A stretch of 64,000 nucleotides of DNA, from NCBI GenBank assembly GCA_036251205.1, contig CP133958.1, forward strand, positions 2,655,210 to 2,719,209, given 5' to 3'. Below, piece by piece: positions 46,424 to 57,517 of the stretch. The translations under genes were made by a program, and so were the position numbers. The notes below the pieces were generated by a model that ran no database searches, was not told the origin of the DNA, and saw only the letters and a program-made list of their open reading frames with translations. The stretch's first letter is position 1. Each line of letters starts with the position of its first letter. This DNA comes from Orbaceae bacterium BiB (GTDB lineage Bacteria; Pseudomonadota; Gammaproteobacteria; Enterobacterales; Orbaceae).

Positions 46424-47587
46424 ATGATAATCAACAATAACAAAACAAAGTTTAATTTTATTGATCGACTGTATCGTATCATTTTAGGTATCACGAAATT
46501 TATTGCTATTTATTTGCTACTCTCAATGGCATGGTCTTTTTCCTTAGTTCTTGTCGTTATTATGTTGGTGATACTGCTTTGGATTCATAAGATCGCTAAA
46601 ATTACTGATGCGAGAAAGGTCGATATGCCTATAACGCCTTTAGATCGGCTTAAAGTGGGGTTTTGTAAAATCAAAGGGATGGTTGAAGCTAAAGAGACAG
46701 TAAAGGCACCATTAGATGAGCGTCTATGTGTTGGTTATAGCTATCAAATTTATGATCTCAATGAGCATGGTGAGGAGCAACATCCTCCTGTAACTAGTGA
46801 AGTAGTTTGTAAGAATTTTACTTTATCAGCTGATGGACATCGTGTTTATGTTGATACTTATAACATTGAGTTTGTGATGTTGAGTGATAACTGTGTTGAA
46901 AAAATTATCAATAATCAAAATCATATTCAACATACTTTATATCCAAATGATGAAGTTGTTGTTGTAGCTGATGCTGTTATGGATAGCAATAAGAGTTATA
47001 AACTTCAGTACACAACAAAGCATAAAACGATGATGATCATGAAAAGTGAAGATATGTCGTTGTTGAATGAGATAGAACGAAAGCCTCAACGATTGTTGAA
47101 TCTTAGTATTTTCATTTCTGCGATTATGGTATCTTTGATTATTATGGCAAATGGTATGTGGTATAGCGATAGTAAGATTATGTTTTTTTATGATTTAAAT
47201 CAGCTATTTTTGGGTAATTTTGTTCAAGTATTTAGTGATAAATTGAGCTTCTCTATTAGTTTTCCTACATTTTTACAACCACTCATTCATGCTAATCCAC
47301 TATTCTCGGCTGGATTAACTATTATTGGTAGTTTTATTCTTTTTTGTCTATTAACGAAATTAAATAATCTATCTGCTAGAAAAGGGTTTAATTTCTTAAA
47401 TTATATTGGTGTAAATCTCTCGTTAATTTTCTTTATTGTTACTATTTACTCGCTATTTTCGGCAATTATTTTATTAATTTTTTCCGCTGAATTGATTGCT
47501 ATAAAATTATTAATCATTTGGTGTATCTTAGTTATTATTGGTGTCGCTAATTTTATTTTTTTCATTTTAATAAATAAGTTAGAGTGA
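46424..47587 (+). CDS. Membrane protein with a GIDE-like cytoplasmic domain, function unknown
   Basis: 387 residues. Two hydrophobic segments at the N-terminus (about 18-56), a soluble region (about 65-225), then four or so C-terminal membrane segments. The soluble part resembles the GIDE domain of MULAN-like proteins: CKIKGMVEAKETVKAPLDERLCVGYSYQI (in part) has the pattern G-x-V, Pro-Leu, Cys-hydrophobic-x-Tyr-x-Tyr, and a late YPNDEVVVVADAV fits its last strands. This similarity is by eye and moderate. No RING domain. SD AAAGGAATAG precedes ATG 46424. It stands alone, so context gives no role. Confidence 0.7.
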   Translation: MIINNNKTKFNFIDRLYRIILGITKFIAIYLLLSMAWSFSLVLVVIMLVILLWIHKIAKITDARKVDMPITPLDRLKVGFCKIKGMVEAKETVKAPLDERLCVGYSYQIYDLNEHGEEQHPPVTSEVVCKNFTLSADGHRVYVDTYNIEFVMLSDNCVEKIINNQNHIQHTLYPNDEVVVVADAVMDSNKSYKLQYTTKHKTMMIMKSEDMSLLNEIERKPQRLLNLSIFISAIMVSLIIMANGMWYSDSKIMFFYDLNQLFLGNFVQVFSDKLSFSISFPTFLQPLIHANPLFSAGLTIIGSFILFCLLTKLNNLSARKGFNFLNYIGVNLSLIFFIVTIYSLFSAIILLIFSAELIAIKLLIIWCILVIIGVANFIFFILINKLE

Positions 47588-47744
47588 AATTGGTTTTGTA
47601 AGATATTATTTTTGACATTTTGTTAAGATAAATTAACATAATGATTAGTATAAAAATAACGCAATATATAATTCTTGCTTGACAGTTTGTTTGATATTTG
47701 ATAGAAATATCACCATATATTATTTTATAAATAAAGTGAATTTA

Positions 47745-47819
47745 ATGTTTAAATCGATGAACCTCCTCCTCAGTCTGCTCCTCGCATCTTTTTGCGCGGA
47801 TTGTCTGTGTTCGGAGTAG
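47745..47819 (+). CDS. leuL: leu operon leader peptide LeuL
   Basis: 24-codon frame MFKSMNLLLSLLLASFCADC ending LCSE. It contains CTC CTC CTC AGT CTG CTC CTC: six leucine codons in seven positions, five of them CTC, a codon this AT-rich genome uses sparingly. An internal ATG at 47757 could also serve as start. It is followed by an attenuator and leuA, the arrangement that lets leucyl-tRNA supply control leuABCD transcription. Confidence 0.85.
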   Translation: MFKSMNLLLSLLLASFCADCLCSE

Positions 47820-47851
47820 ACCGATTTAATCTCTCACTCTATAATTAACAG

Positions 47852-47881
47852 AAACCCGCACTAAATTGCGGGTTTTTTTTT
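47852..47881 (+). terminator. leu operon transcription attenuator
   Basis: Stem AAACCCGCA/TGCGGGTTT (47852-47860, 47867-47875), loop CTAAAT, and a tail of T to 47881. TAAATCG within leuL (47750-47756) can pair with CGATTTA (47822-47828), a possible part of an alternative leader fold. leuA starts 60 bases later. Confidence 0.9.
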
Positions 47882-47940
47882 AGCATTTAGCTCCGCAATT
47901 GAACTAATAATTTAGTGCCTAACATAAAAGGAAACAACAG

Positions 47941-49485
47941 ATGAGCAATCAAGTCATTATTTTTGATACCACATTACGTGATGGTGAGCAGGCATTACAG
48001 GCGAGTTTAAGTGTTAAAGAAAAACTACAAATAGCATTAGCATTAGAAAGAATGCGAGTTGATGTGATGGAAGTTGGTTTCCCGGTTTCATCACCAGGTG
48101 ATTTTGAATCAGTACAAACAATTGCTAAAACAATTAAAAACAGCCGCGTTTGTGCGTTAGCTCGTTGTGTTGATAAAGATATTGATGTCGCCGCAGAAGC
48201 ATTAAAAGTGGCTGAACAATTCCGTATTCATACTTTTATGGCAACTTCGACTTTGCATGTGCAAGATAAATTAAGAATGTCATTTGATGATGTTGTTGCT
48301 AGAGCGGTTCATAGTGTTAAACGTGCTCGTAATTATACTGATGATGTTGAGTTTTCGTGTGAAGATGCAGGGCGTACACCTATTGATAATTTATGTCGAA
48401 TTGTTGAAGCGGCAATTGCGGCAGGTGCTAGAACAATTAATATTCCTGACACTGTCGGTTATACTGTTCCTTATCAGTTTGGTGGTATTATTCGGACTTT
48501 ATTTGAGCGAGTACCTAATATTGATAAAGCGATTATTTCGGTACATTGTCATGATGACTTAGGGATGTCAGTTGCTAACTCAATTAGTGCGGTACAAGAG
48601 GGCGCTCGCCAAATCGAAGGGGCGATGAATGGCTTAGGGGAACGAGCCGGGAATACAGCCTTAGAAGAAGTGATTATGGCAATCAAAGTTCGTCAAAATA
48701 TTTTAAATGTTCATACCAATATTAATCATCAAGAAATCTACCGCACCAGTCAAATCGTAAGTCAATTAACCAGCACACCAATCCCAGCTAATAAAGCGAT
48801 TGTTGGGAGCAATGCATTTGCTCATTCATCGGGTATCCATCAAGATGGGGTATTAAAAAATCGTGAAACTTACGAGATTATGACCCCAGAATCAATTGGC
48901 TTAAATCAAATACAATTAAATTTAACTTCCCGTTCGGGTCGTGCTGCCGTGAAACACCGTTTACATGAGTTAGGCTACCGTGATGAAGATTATAATTTGG
49001 ACACTATTTATGAAGCATTCTTAGCCTTAGCGGATAAAAAAGGTCAAGTGTTTGATTATGATTTAGAAGCATTGATCTTTATGGATAAATTAAAAAATGA
49101 TGAAGAGCATTTTTCTTTAGACTATTTTAATGTTCAATCAGGTACGACGGTTGTGTCTACAGCATCTGTCAGTTTAACAGTAGGCAAAGAGAAAAAGTCC
49201 GATGCTGCGACTGGTAATGGTCCTGTTGATGCCGTTTATCAAGCAATTAACCGTATTACCAATATGCCTGTTTCTATTGTTAAATACCAATTAGCTGCGA
49301 AGGGCCAAGGTGAAAATGCCTTGGGGCAAGTTGATATTGTTGTTGAACATAATGGACGTCGATTCCATGGAGTTGGTCTTGCAACCGATATTGTTGAAGC
49401 TTCAGCTAAAGCACTAATTAATGCATTAAATAATATTTATCGTGCAACGATTGTTGCAGAAGAGAAACAACGTTTACATAGCTAA
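47941..49485 (+). CDS. leuA: 2-isopropylmalate synthase LeuA
   Basis: Condenses acetyl-CoA with 2-ketoisovalerate, the committed step of leucine synthesis. 514 residues: [21 protein letters not shown] at the start with the metal Asp, [15 protein letters not shown] and [17 protein letters not shown] in the TIM barrel, [19 protein letters not shown] (catalytic linker, 19 residues shown), and the leucine-sensing regulatory domain ending near [10 protein letters not shown]. First structural gene after the attenuator. Confidence 0.98.
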   Translation: MSNQVIIFDTTLRDGEQALQASLSVKEKLQIALALERMRVDVMEVGFPVSSPGDFESVQTIAKTIKNSRVCALARCVDKDIDVAAEALKVAEQFRIHTFMATSTLHVQDKLRMSFDDVVARAVHSVKRARNYTDDVEFSCEDAGRTPIDNLCRIVEAAIAAGARTINIPDTVGYTVPYQFGGIIRTLFERVPNIDKAIISVHCHDDLGMSVANSISAVQEGARQIEGAMNGLGERAGNTALEEVIMAIKVRQNILNVHTNINHQEIYRTSQIVSQLTSTPIPANKAIVGSNAFAHSSGIHQDGVLKNRETYEIMTPESIGLNQIQLNLTSRSGRAAVKHRLHELGYRDEDYNLDTIYEAFLALADKKGQVFDYDLEALIFMDKLKNDEEHFSLDYFNVQSGTTVVSTASVSLTVGKEKKSDAATGNGPVDAVYQAINRITNMPVSIVKYQLAAKGQGENALGQVDIVVEHNGRRFHGVGLATDIVEASAKALINALNNIYRATIVAEEKQRLHS

Positions 49486-49514
49486 GCATCAAGAACTGAT
49501 TAATAAGATAATAA

Positions 49515-50609
<1,095 letters not shown>

Positions 50610-50680
50610 GATTGTTAATTTAGATTGGATTGAGGTATTCATTCTTCAATCCTTATCGATATAATAAAAAGGACACAGCA

Positions 50681-52093
50681 ATGTCACAAGCAAATCCAAA
50701 AACGTTGTATCAAAAATTATATGATGCGCACGTCGTTTATGAAGCTCCAAATGAGACTCCGATTTTATATATTGACCGTCATCTAGTACATGAGGTTACA
50801 TCTCCTCAAGCATTTGATGGTTTACGTGCGATGAATCGTAAAGTTCGTCAACCGCACAAAACTTTTGCTACTATGGATCATAATACTTCAACAAAAAGTA
50901 ATGAGTTAAGTGCATGTAGTGAAATGGCAAGAATCCAGTTAACTGAACTAGCTAAAAATACTAAAGAATTTGGTATCTCGTTATATGATATTCAAAGTCC
51001 ATTACGAGGGATTGTGCATGTTATTGGACCAGAACAAGGTATGACTTTACCTGGTATGACAATTGTTTGTGGTGATTCCCATACTGCAACACATGGTGCA
51101 TTTGGTGCATTAGCATTTGGTATTGGTACATCTGAAGTTGAACATGTTTTGGCAACGCAAACCTTAAAACAAGGTCGCGCTAAAACGATGAAAATTGAAG
51201 TTAAAGGCCATGTTGCCGCCGGTATCACAGCTAAAGATATTATCTTAGCCATTATTGGTAAAACAACTAGCGCCGGTGGTACTGGTTATGTGGTTGAGTT
51301 TTGTGGTGAAGCGATAAAAGATCTTTCAATGGAAGGCCGTATGACATTATGTAATATGGCTATCGAGATGGGGGCTAAAGCGGGGATTGTTGCTCCTGAC
51401 GAGGTTACCTTCGAATATATTAAGGGGCGTCAATTTGCTCCAAAAGGCGATGATTTTGTTAAAGCGGTTGAATATTGGCAAACGCTAAAAACGGATAATG
51501 GCGCACACTTTGATAAAGTGGTTACACTAGATGCTAAAGATATTGCTCCGCAATTAACTTGGGGTACTAATCCAGGTCAAGTAACATCAATTGATGGTGT
51601 AGTGCCGAATCCTACTGATTTTAGTGATCCTATTGAACGTAATTCAGCAGAGCGAGCATTAACCTATATGGGATTAAGTGCAGGTACTAAAATGACTGAT
51701 GTCAAAATCAATAAAGTATTTATTGGTTCATGTACTAATTCTCGAATTGAAGATTTGCGTGCCGCAGCCGCAATTACGAAGGGACGTAAAGTTGCAGCTG
51801 GTGTTCAGGCATTAGTTGTACCTGGATCAGGTCCTGTAAAAGCACAAGCAGAGGCTGAAGGGTTAGATAAAATCTTTATTGATGCTGGTTTTGAATGGCG
51901 TTTACCAGGTTGTTCAATGTGCCTTGCCATGAATGACGATAAATTAGCGCCTGGCGATCGTTGTGCATCAACAAGTAACCGTAATTTTGAAGGTCGTCAA
52001 GGTCGTGATGCTAGAACACATTTAGTGAGTCCAGCAATGGCCGCAGCAGCAGCAATTACGGGTCATTTTACTGATATTCGTCAACCATTTTAA
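50681..52093 (+). CDS. leuC: 3-isopropylmalate dehydratase large subunit LeuC
   Basis: 4Fe-4S hydrolyase of the aconitase family that isomerises 2- to 3-isopropylmalate with LeuD. 470 residues from ATG 50681, which has AAAAGG upstream (an earlier start at 50630 would add 17 unrelated residues). [35 protein letters not shown] and [20 protein letters not shown] contain the cluster cysteines. leuD follows after 11 bases. Confidence 0.97.
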   Translation: MSQANPKTLYQKLYDAHVVYEAPNETPILYIDRHLVHEVTSPQAFDGLRAMNRKVRQPHKTFATMDHNTSTKSNELSACSEMARIQLTELAKNTKEFGISLYDIQSPLRGIVHVIGPEQGMTLPGMTIVCGDSHTATHGAFGALAFGIGTSEVEHVLATQTLKQGRAKTMKIEVKGHVAAGITAKDIILAIIGKTTSAGGTGYVVEFCGEAIKDLSMEGRMTLCNMAIEMGAKAGIVAPDEVTFEYIKGRQFAPKGDDFVKAVEYWQTLKTDNGAHFDKVVTLDAKDIAPQLTWGTNPGQVTSIDGVVPNPTDFSDPIERNSAERALTYMGLSAGTKMTDVKINKVFIGSCTNSRIEDLRAAAAITKGRKVAAGVQALVVPGSGPVKAQAEAEGLDKIFIDAGFEWRLPGCSMCLAMNDDKLAPGDRCASTSNRNFEGRQGRDARTHLVSPAMAAAAAITGHFTDIRQPF

Positions 52094-52104
52094 GGAGTAT
52101 AATC

Positions 52105-52707
52105 ATGGCTAAATTTGTTAAACATACCGGGTTAGTAGTTCCTTTAGATGCTGCTAATGTTGATACTGATGCAATTATTCCAAAACAGTTTTTACAAAAA
52201 GTAACTCGTACAGGATTTGGACAACACGCTTTTCACGAATGGCGTTTTCTAGATGATGCAGGTAAACAACCAAATCCAGAATTTACTTTAAATAAACCTC
52301 GCTATAAAGGGGCGAGCATTTTGTTAGCTCGAGAAAATTTTGGTTGTGGATCCTCTCGAGAACATGCTCCTTGGGCATTAGCTGATTATGGTTTTAAAGC
52401 GATTATTGGCTCAAGTTTTGCTGATATTTTTTATAATAACTCATTTAATAATCAATTATTATTAGTTAATCTTTCAGAAGAAGACGTTGATGAGTTATTT
52501 AAAATCGTTGAAGCTAATGAAGGTACTGAATTTACTGTTGATCTTGAAAATGAAGTGGTTATCGCGGGTGATAAAAAATATTCATTTAAAATTGATGCCT
52601 TTAAGCGTCATTGTTTGTTAAATGGTTTAGATAATATCGGCTTAACACTACAGCATGAAGATGCGATCAGTGCTTTTGAGAAAAAAATCCCTACTTTTCT
52701 TGCATAA
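52105..52707 (+). CDS. leuD: 3-isopropylmalate dehydratase small subunit LeuD
   Basis: Swivelling domain partner of LeuC. 200 residues: [34 protein letters not shown] (substrate-binding loop), and [20 protein letters not shown] (20 residues). Last gene of the operon, followed by a strong terminator. Confidence 0.98.
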   Translation: MAKFVKHTGLVVPLDAANVDTDAIIPKQFLQKVTRTGFGQHAFHEWRFLDDAGKQPNPEFTLNKPRYKGASILLARENFGCGSSREHAPWALADYGFKAIIGSSFADIFYNNSFNNQLLLVNLSEEDVDELFKIVEANEGTEFTVDLENEVVIAGDKKYSFKIDAFKRHCLLNGLDNIGLTLQHEDAISAFEKKIPTFLA

Positions 52708-52722
52708 AGAGACTTGCTAATT

Positions 52723-52756
52723 AAATAGCCCATAAATCATATTATGGGCTATTTTT
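52723..52756 (+). terminator. Intrinsic terminator of leuABCD
   Basis: 13-bp perfect stem AAATAGCCCATAA / TTATGGGCTATTT (52723-52735, 52742-52754) with a 6-base loop and short T-tail. The rest of the 328-base gap before the next gene shows only AT-rich sequence. Confidence 0.9.
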
Positions 52757-53035
52757 ATCTATTGCTATCTCATCAATCCAGACTTATAACGCGTTAAGAT
52801 TTATCATCAACTCATTTTTTATTTTATATATTTATGATAATTCTTATCTATACTAATTAAAATATAAAATATCAACAATTCCTTTTAACGGTAAGGTTAA
52901 TATACTGTATAATTTGCTTGCTAACTAATTAAATTCGTTAATTGCTATTTAAAATAAATTAAAAAACGAATAATAACCAGCCCAATGTTAGCAGTTCCTT
53001 CACTAGCGATACATTGTCAATTGAGGCAACATAAC

Positions 53036-53707
53036 ATGAGTAAATTATTTGCAACGAAAGCAGTTCTGTTTGATATGGATGGTGTTTTACTTGATTCAGA
53101 ACCACTCTGGGAAGAGTCAGTTAAGGAAACGTTAGCATTTTATGATGTTGATTATGATCAGTTACACCAACAGTATGACTTATCGACTACTGGCGTTAGA
53201 ATTGATCAGGTAGTTGATCTTTATTGCCAATTACTACCACAAAAAAAGATTCCGTCATCCGTGATGGTTAATAAAATTATTGAAGTGGTTATTGATAAAG
53301 TTTCTATTGCTAAGCCGATTTTACCTGGTGTTCATGAGTCGCTAAAATTATGTCGTGAATTAGGTTTAAAAGTTGGCTTGGCTTCATCATCACCAATGCG
53401 AGTTATTGATGCGATTACTGATTGTTTAAATATTACTAATTGTTTTGATGTTCGGGTGTCTGCTGAAGCATTAAGTCATGGTAAACCCCATCCAGCAGTT
53501 TATTTATGTGCTGCGGATAAAATTGGTGAATCACCATTACAATGTATAACGATCGAAGACTCATTACCTGGGATGATTGCGACAAAGGCGGCAAGAATGA
53601 GTTCTATTGTTATTCCTGCTATTAGTGATAGAAAGCTGCCACAATGGTGTTTAGCTGATTATCAATTAACTTCATTACTTGAATTGACTCCAGAGCACTT
53701 AAAATAA
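53036..53707 (+). CDS. hxpB: HAD-family hexitol phosphatase HxpB (YniC)
   Basis: 223 residues (E. coli HxpB 222). HAD motif I FDMDGVLLDSEPLW with both catalytic Asp, motif II SSSPMRV, motif III Lys in SHGKPHP and motif IV IEDSLPG. It dephosphorylates hexitol phosphates and 2-deoxyglucose-6-phosphate in E. coli. ATG 53036 lies after TTGAGG; an earlier start at 52985 would add 17 unrelated residues. Beta-phosphoglucomutase-type relatives share these motifs, so the exact substrate is less certain than the family. Confidence 0.85.
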   Translation: MSKLFATKAVLFDMDGVLLDSEPLWEESVKETLAFYDVDYDQLHQQYDLSTTGVRIDQVVDLYCQLLPQKKIPSSVMVNKIIEVVIDKVSIAKPILPGVHESLKLCRELGLKVGLASSSPMRVIDAITDCLNITNCFDVRVSAEALSHGKPHPAVYLCAADKIGESPLQCITIEDSLPGMIATKAARMSSIVIPAISDRKLPQWCLADYQLTSLLELTPEHLK

Positions 53708-53821
53708 GACAAAAATGGTTATTCACTACTAAATTTTGTCTACTTTACTCAATAACTAGTATATACTTATTGATATCCGAGGATTTTTTGTATATTAACA
53801 TTTTGATATAAGGGGTTATTC

Positions 53822-54142
53822 ATGGAAAAGGAAAAAGTAACAAAACCTTCATTCCAAAACGTATTAGAGTATGTCCGTTTATCTCGTCGATTAAATAAAC
53901 TGAAACGTGAAATTACTGACAATGAGAAGAAAATCCGTGACAATCAAAAACGTGTGTTACTGCTTGAAAATTTAAGTGATTATATTAAGCCAAATATGAC
54001 TTATGATGAAGTCCAAGCAATTATCGCTAATATGAAACTTGACTATGAAGATCGCGTTGATGATTTTATTATCAAAAATGCTGAAATATCAAAAGAGCGT
54101 CGTGAAATATCGTCAAAAATGCGTGTAATGAGTAGTAACTAA
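53822..54142 (+). CDS. tmaR: Polar PTS regulator TmaR (YeeX, DUF496)
   Basis: 106-residue helical protein, near-identical to E. coli TmaR in the core ([46 protein letters not shown]). In E. coli it gathers at the cell pole and holds PTS Enzyme I there, tuning sugar uptake. Long coiled coil throughout. Monocistronic with its own terminator. Confidence 0.95.
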   Translation: MEKEKVTKPSFQNVLEYVRLSRRLNKLKREITDNEKKIRDNQKRVLLLENLSDYIKPNMTYDEVQAIIANMKLDYEDRVDDFIIKNAEISKERREISSKMRVMSSN

Positions 54143-54160
54143 TATTCGTTATTTAATAAA

Positions 54161-54188
54161 AAACCAAGACATCCGTCTTGGTTTTTTT
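54161..54188. terminator. Intrinsic terminator after tmaR
   Basis: Stem AAACCAAGAC/GTCTTGGTTT (54161-54170, 54175-54184), loop ATCC, T-tail; the A-rich left side may let it also serve yciH from the other direction. Confidence 0.9.
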
Positions 54189-54219
54189 GTATCGATAATT
54201 CTAGTGATGGTATATAGAA

Positions 54220-54540
54220 TCAGCCACCAGCTAATTTTACTTTAAAGCCTTTTTGTTCTAGCATCTCTTTAAGTAAATCGCGTTTATCGCCTTGGATTTC
54301 GATTGTATCCTCTTTTATACTGCCACCACAGCCACAACGTTTTTTTAGTTCTGCAGCTAATTTAGCCAGTTCAGCATCATCTAAATCAAGGCCGGTAATA
54401 ACACAAACACCTTTACCTTTTCGCCCGGCGGTTTGCTTTTGGATACGTACAATACCATCACCTTTCGGACGAACGACTTTTGACTGTTCAGGTTTAATTC
54501 TTCCTGAATCAGTTGAGTAAACTAGTGGATTATCGGACAT
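54220..54540 (-). CDS. yciH: SUI1-family translation factor YciH
   Basis: 106 residues with the eIF1/SUI1 domain: VRIQKQTAGRKGKGVCVITGL, LAAELKKRCGCGGSIKEDTIEIQGD (in part) and the ending QKGFKVKLAGG. E. coli YciH inhibits translation initiation under stress. It follows pyrF by 10 bases on the same strand, as in Enterobacterales. Confidence 0.96.
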   Translation of the reverse strand: MSDNPLVYSTDSGRIKPEQSKVVRPKGDGIVRIQKQTAGRKGKGVCVITGLDLDDAELAKLAAELKKRCGCGGSIKEDTIEIQGDKRDLLKEMLEQKGFKVKLAGG

Positions 54541-54550
54541 ATCCTCAGCC

Positions 54551-55249
54551 TTAACTTAAATCAAGTGTAGATAAGATCTCTTTTAACGCAACTTCCGGTT
54601 TTTCTGCTTGTGTAATTGGACGACCAATCACTAGATAATCAGATCCCGCAGCTTGCGCACGTTGTGGTGTCATGATTCGACGTTGGTCATCAGGATCGGT
54701 TCCAACTGGACGTATACCAGGGGTTACTAGTTTGAAATCACTACCTAAACGCGTTCTAAAACTTTGTACTTCTTTTGCCGAACAGACAACACCATCTAAG
54801 CCACAGTTTTTAGCCAAAACAGCTAGTCTTGTCGCTTGTTCTAACGGTGATACATTAATACCTATTTCTGCTAAGTCTTGAGTTTCCATACTGGTTAATA
54901 CTGTTACCGCGATCAACATAGGTGCATCTTTACCATATGAATATAAGGCATCTTTTGCTGCTTGCATCATACGCGAGCCACCACTAGCATGAACATTCGT
55001 CATCCAAACACCTAAATCAGCAGCGGCAGTAACTGCTTTTGCTACTGTATTTGGAATATCATGAAATTTCAAATCAAGAAAGATCTCAAACCCTTTATTG
55101 TGGATTTGTCTAATAAAGTCAGGACCCGCAATAGTAAATAATTCTTTACCTATTTTTAGACGACAATCTGTTGGTTCGATGCGATCAATGAAATTCCATG
55201 CTGATTTAACATCAGCAAAATCTACTGCAACAATAATTGGAGATGGCAT
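54551..55249 (-). CDS. pyrF: Orotidine 5'-phosphate decarboxylase PyrF
   Basis: Final step of UMP synthesis. 232 residues. The catalytic DxKxxD pattern is in [30 protein letters not shown] at the start, [18 protein letters not shown] and [11 protein letters not shown] (phosphate site) complete the barrel. Forms the pyrF-yciH operon. Confidence 0.98.
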   Translation of the reverse strand: MPSPIIVAVDFADVKSAWNFIDRIEPTDCRLKIGKELFTIAGPDFIRQIHNKGFEIFLDLKFHDIPNTVAKAVTAAADLGVWMTNVHASGGSRMMQAAKDALYSYGKDAPMLIAVTVLTSMETQDLAEIGINVSPLEQATRLAVLAKNCGLDGVVCSAKEVQSFRTRLGSDFKLVTPGIRPVGTDPDDQRRIMTPQRAQAAGSDYLVIGRPITQAEKPEVALKEILSTLDLS

Positions 55250-55303
55250 GGTTGTCTTTCCCTTGTATAAAATATTGTATTTGTAATCATGAATTATAAA
55301 ATT

Positions 55304-55328
55304 CTCTTGCTACTTATTATAGCAAGAG
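55304..55328 (-). terminator. Hairpin downstream of holB
   Basis: CTCTTGCTA/TAGCAAGAG (55304-55312, 55320-55328), 7-base loop, followed on the minus strand by AATTTTATAA. It lies 18 bases after the holB stop and before the pyrF promoter region. Confidence 0.65.
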
Positions 55329-55346
55329 TATGGCGCTATTTTGAAG

Positions 55347-56366
55347 TTAATTAGCAGAAGAATGTATTATTATTTCAGATTGAGCGAGTAGATTGCTGAT
55401 AATCAGCTCCTGATTAAGGCTACTGATTGTGACAAGTTGTTCTCTAACATCATGCCAAAGTTGATATAATTGTATAATTTTGATTGATTCTAATTGAGCG
55501 ATTAATCTGACAAGTGAAACTTGATCTCGGTTAATGATAAAGCGTCCTGATTTTTGGGTAGCTTTAAGTGCATCACTTAGTAGTGTGCAAAACCAATGTA
55601 ATCGCATCAATGTATCATCTTGATTAATAAAGCTCTCTCGTAATGCCCAAAAATCTTGTTCAGCTAAATGTGTTTGCAAATTTTGATTAAAGGTAACCCT
55701 TTTTTGCCATCTTTCGTCCTCTAATAAAGTTAATGCTGCTAGAGGGGCATTACCATTAAGTAACAATGCCGAAGCGAGTTCATTATCATTATAGTGAGCG
55801 ATATTTTGATACGATTTTAACCATGCCATTGAAATATCAAGTTCCGGAACAGGTAAAAAATAGAACTGGCAGCGGCTACGAATAGTTGGTAATAACTGAC
55901 CATTATGGATATCAGAAATAATAAAATAGGTATTTTTAGGTGGTTCTTCTAAGGTTTTTAGTAACGCATTTGCAGCGGCTTCAGTCATTAAAGAGGCATT
56001 TTTTATCCGAATAACTTTATTGCCACCTTGTTGTGCCCGTTCATATATTTTGTTCGATATCTGCCTAATCTGATCTACACCAATCGATAGTTTATTTTTT
56101 TCAGCTTCAATTATGTAGTTATCCGGATGGTTTTCCGCTAAAAATAGCTGGCAGCTATGGCACTGTAAACAAGGTTCACTATCATTTGGCGTAAGACATA
56201 ATAAGCGGTTAGCTAATTTATGAATTAGTTTATCTTCGCCACTACCAATAATATATTTTAGTAATAAGGCATGATGAGCTCTATTACTTATGAATGGTAA
56301 CACTAAATCTTGGTAAGATTTAGCTAACCAAGGATAGTTATTGAGCTGATAATTATGCAATTCCAT
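55347..56366 (-). CDS. holB: DNA polymerase III delta' subunit HolB
   Basis: Clamp-loader subunit. 339 residues (E. coli 334). The zinc-binding cysteines appear in [20 protein letters not shown], followed by [22 protein letters not shown] (in part), the SRC-type [16 protein letters not shown], and [13 protein letters not shown]. No Walker A, as expected for delta'. The start overlaps the tmk end by 14 bases, so the two are coupled, as in E. coli. Confidence 0.95.
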   Translation of the reverse strand: MELHNYQLNNYPWLAKSYQDLVLPFISNRAHHALLLKYIIGSGEDKLIHKLANRLLCLTPNDSEPCLQCHSCQLFLAENHPDNYIIEAEKNKLSIGVDQIRQISNKIYERAQQGGNKVIRIKNASLMTEAAANALLKTLEEPPKNTYFIISDIHNGQLLPTIRSRCQFYFLPVPELDISMAWLKSYQNIAHYNDNELASALLLNGNAPLAALTLLEDERWQKRVTFNQNLQTHLAEQDFWALRESFINQDDTLMRLHWFCTLLSDALKATQKSGRFIINRDQVSLVRLIAQLESIKIIQLYQLWHDVREQLVTISSLNQELIISNLLAQSEIIIHSSAN

Positions 56367-56991
56367 TTTCCATTAACCAGGTATTTAATGCCTTTTCAAT
56401 TGAAAGCTTTACGGATTCAAGAGGTTGTGATGCATCAATTGTAATTATGCTAGAGTCTTGACTGGCTAGTTCAAGATAACGTTCCCGGATACGTTCAAAA
56501 AACGTTAGTGACTCTTGCTCTATACGATCAAATTCGCCCCTAGCCTTAACTCGCTTTAATCCTAGCTCAGGTGAAATATCCATATAAATTGTTAAATCAG
56601 GCTTAAATCCATCTAGTACCGATTGCTTTAATGTCGATATAAACATAAGGTCATTTTGTCTACCGGCACCTTGATAAGCTTGTGTAGATAGATCATGACG
56701 ATCTCCAATTACCCATTTATTGGCTTGTAATGCAGGTTTGATCACATTTTCGATGAGTTGAATTCTTGCTGCATAAAACATTAAAAGTTCTGCTTTGTTT
56801 GTAAGCGGTTCATCAGCAAGCCCATGTTTGATGATGTTACGCAATGTTTCTGCAATTGGAGTTCCACCAGGTTCCCGTGTATAAACTAAGTCAGTAATAT
56901 TTTTTTTATTCAAAATATGACTAATTGTTGTAATTGCAGTTGTCTTACCTGCACCTTCTAAGCCTTCAATAACAATAAACTTTCCTGACAT
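56353..56991 (-). CDS. tmk: Thymidylate kinase
   Basis: dTMP to dTDP. 212 residues (E. coli 213). P-loop [39 protein letters not shown] and the lid [12 protein letters not shown]. Upstream of holB with a short overlap. Confidence 0.97.
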   Translation of the reverse strand: MSGKFIVIEGLEGAGKTTAITTISHILNKKNITDLVYTREPGGTPIAETLRNIIKHGLADEPLTNKAELLMFYAARIQLIENVIKPALQANKWVIGDRHDLSTQAYQGAGRQNDLMFISTLKQSVLDGFKPDLTIYMDISPELGLKRVKARGEFDRIEQESLTFFERIRERYLELASQDSSIITIDASQPLESVKLSIEKALNTWLMENGIA

Positions 56992-57188
56992 AACGTATTC
57001 CTTAGTTCATCTTATGACAAATTATACTATTTATTTACTGAAATGACATTAGTTTGGAATAGCAATATTTTATCGTAAATATTATTTTTGCTGTTTTGTT
57101 TTTTTTATTGTAAAATGTTTTTTATGTTAAAAAAAACGTTAAAACTTTTATTTTTTTGTAAAAAAGTTAAATTTTGGTTTTTCAGGTG

Positions 57189-57216
57189 TTGAAAACGTGA
57201 ATTATATCTTCATAAT
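57189..57216 (+). promoter_or_regulatory. Candidate sigma-70 promoter of the 62-aa gene
   Basis: TTGAAA (57189-57194), 16-base spacer, CATAAT (57211-57216). It lies 54 bases before the start codon of the small gene, at the end of a T-rich, homopolymer-laden stretch (57070-57180) that holds no gene. Confidence 0.5.
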
Positions 57217-57270
57217 AAGCTAAAACGATAACCTTATTTTAATACTATGTATATTCAGTAGGAGAGAAGA

Positions 57271-57459
57271 ATGAGTAATGAGATAGTTTTAGAGCAAATT
57301 GAAGTCGTGCTCCGTAAAATTAATTGGGCACAAGAAATTCTGAATTCGGCGCAAGAAACAAGTGAAGATACCCGTATAGTTGATATCTTATCAGGTATTT
57401 CATTTATTATTAACTCTGCGTCAAATGATATTGAAAAGTTGTACCGCTCAATACGATAG
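57271..57459 (+). CDS. Small helical protein of unknown function
   Basis: 62 residues, mildly acidic, predicted all-helical (SNEIVLEQIEVVLRKINWAQ, then DILSGISFIINSASNDIEKL). No family recognised and no membrane segment or signal peptide. It looks real: a strong ribosome-binding site (AGGAGAGAAG), a promoter-like sequence upstream, and its own terminator 35 bases after the stop. The neighbours (tmk and a nitroreductase) are on the opposite strand, so context gives no role. Confidence 0.75.
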   Translation: MSNEIVLEQIEVVLRKINWAQEILNSAQETSEDTRIVDILSGISFIINSASNDIEKLYRSIR

Positions 57460-57493
57460 TTCAGTAGACAAGTTTTTGTTCATTGTATCCTTT

Positions 57494-57517
57494 CCCGCTT
57501 TTTAGCGGGTTTTTTTA
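57494..57517 (+). terminator. Intrinsic terminator of the 62-aa gene
   Basis: CCCGCT/AGCGGG stem (57494-57499, 57504-57509), loop of about 4-5 bases, seven-T tail; it overlaps the 3' end of the convergent nitroreductase gene. Confidence 0.85.

Noticed and set aside
57070-57180. T-rich homopolymer stretch as a replication or mobile element feature
   Set aside because: Simple AT-rich upstream DNA with no repeats, terminal inverted repeats or DnaA-box pattern.
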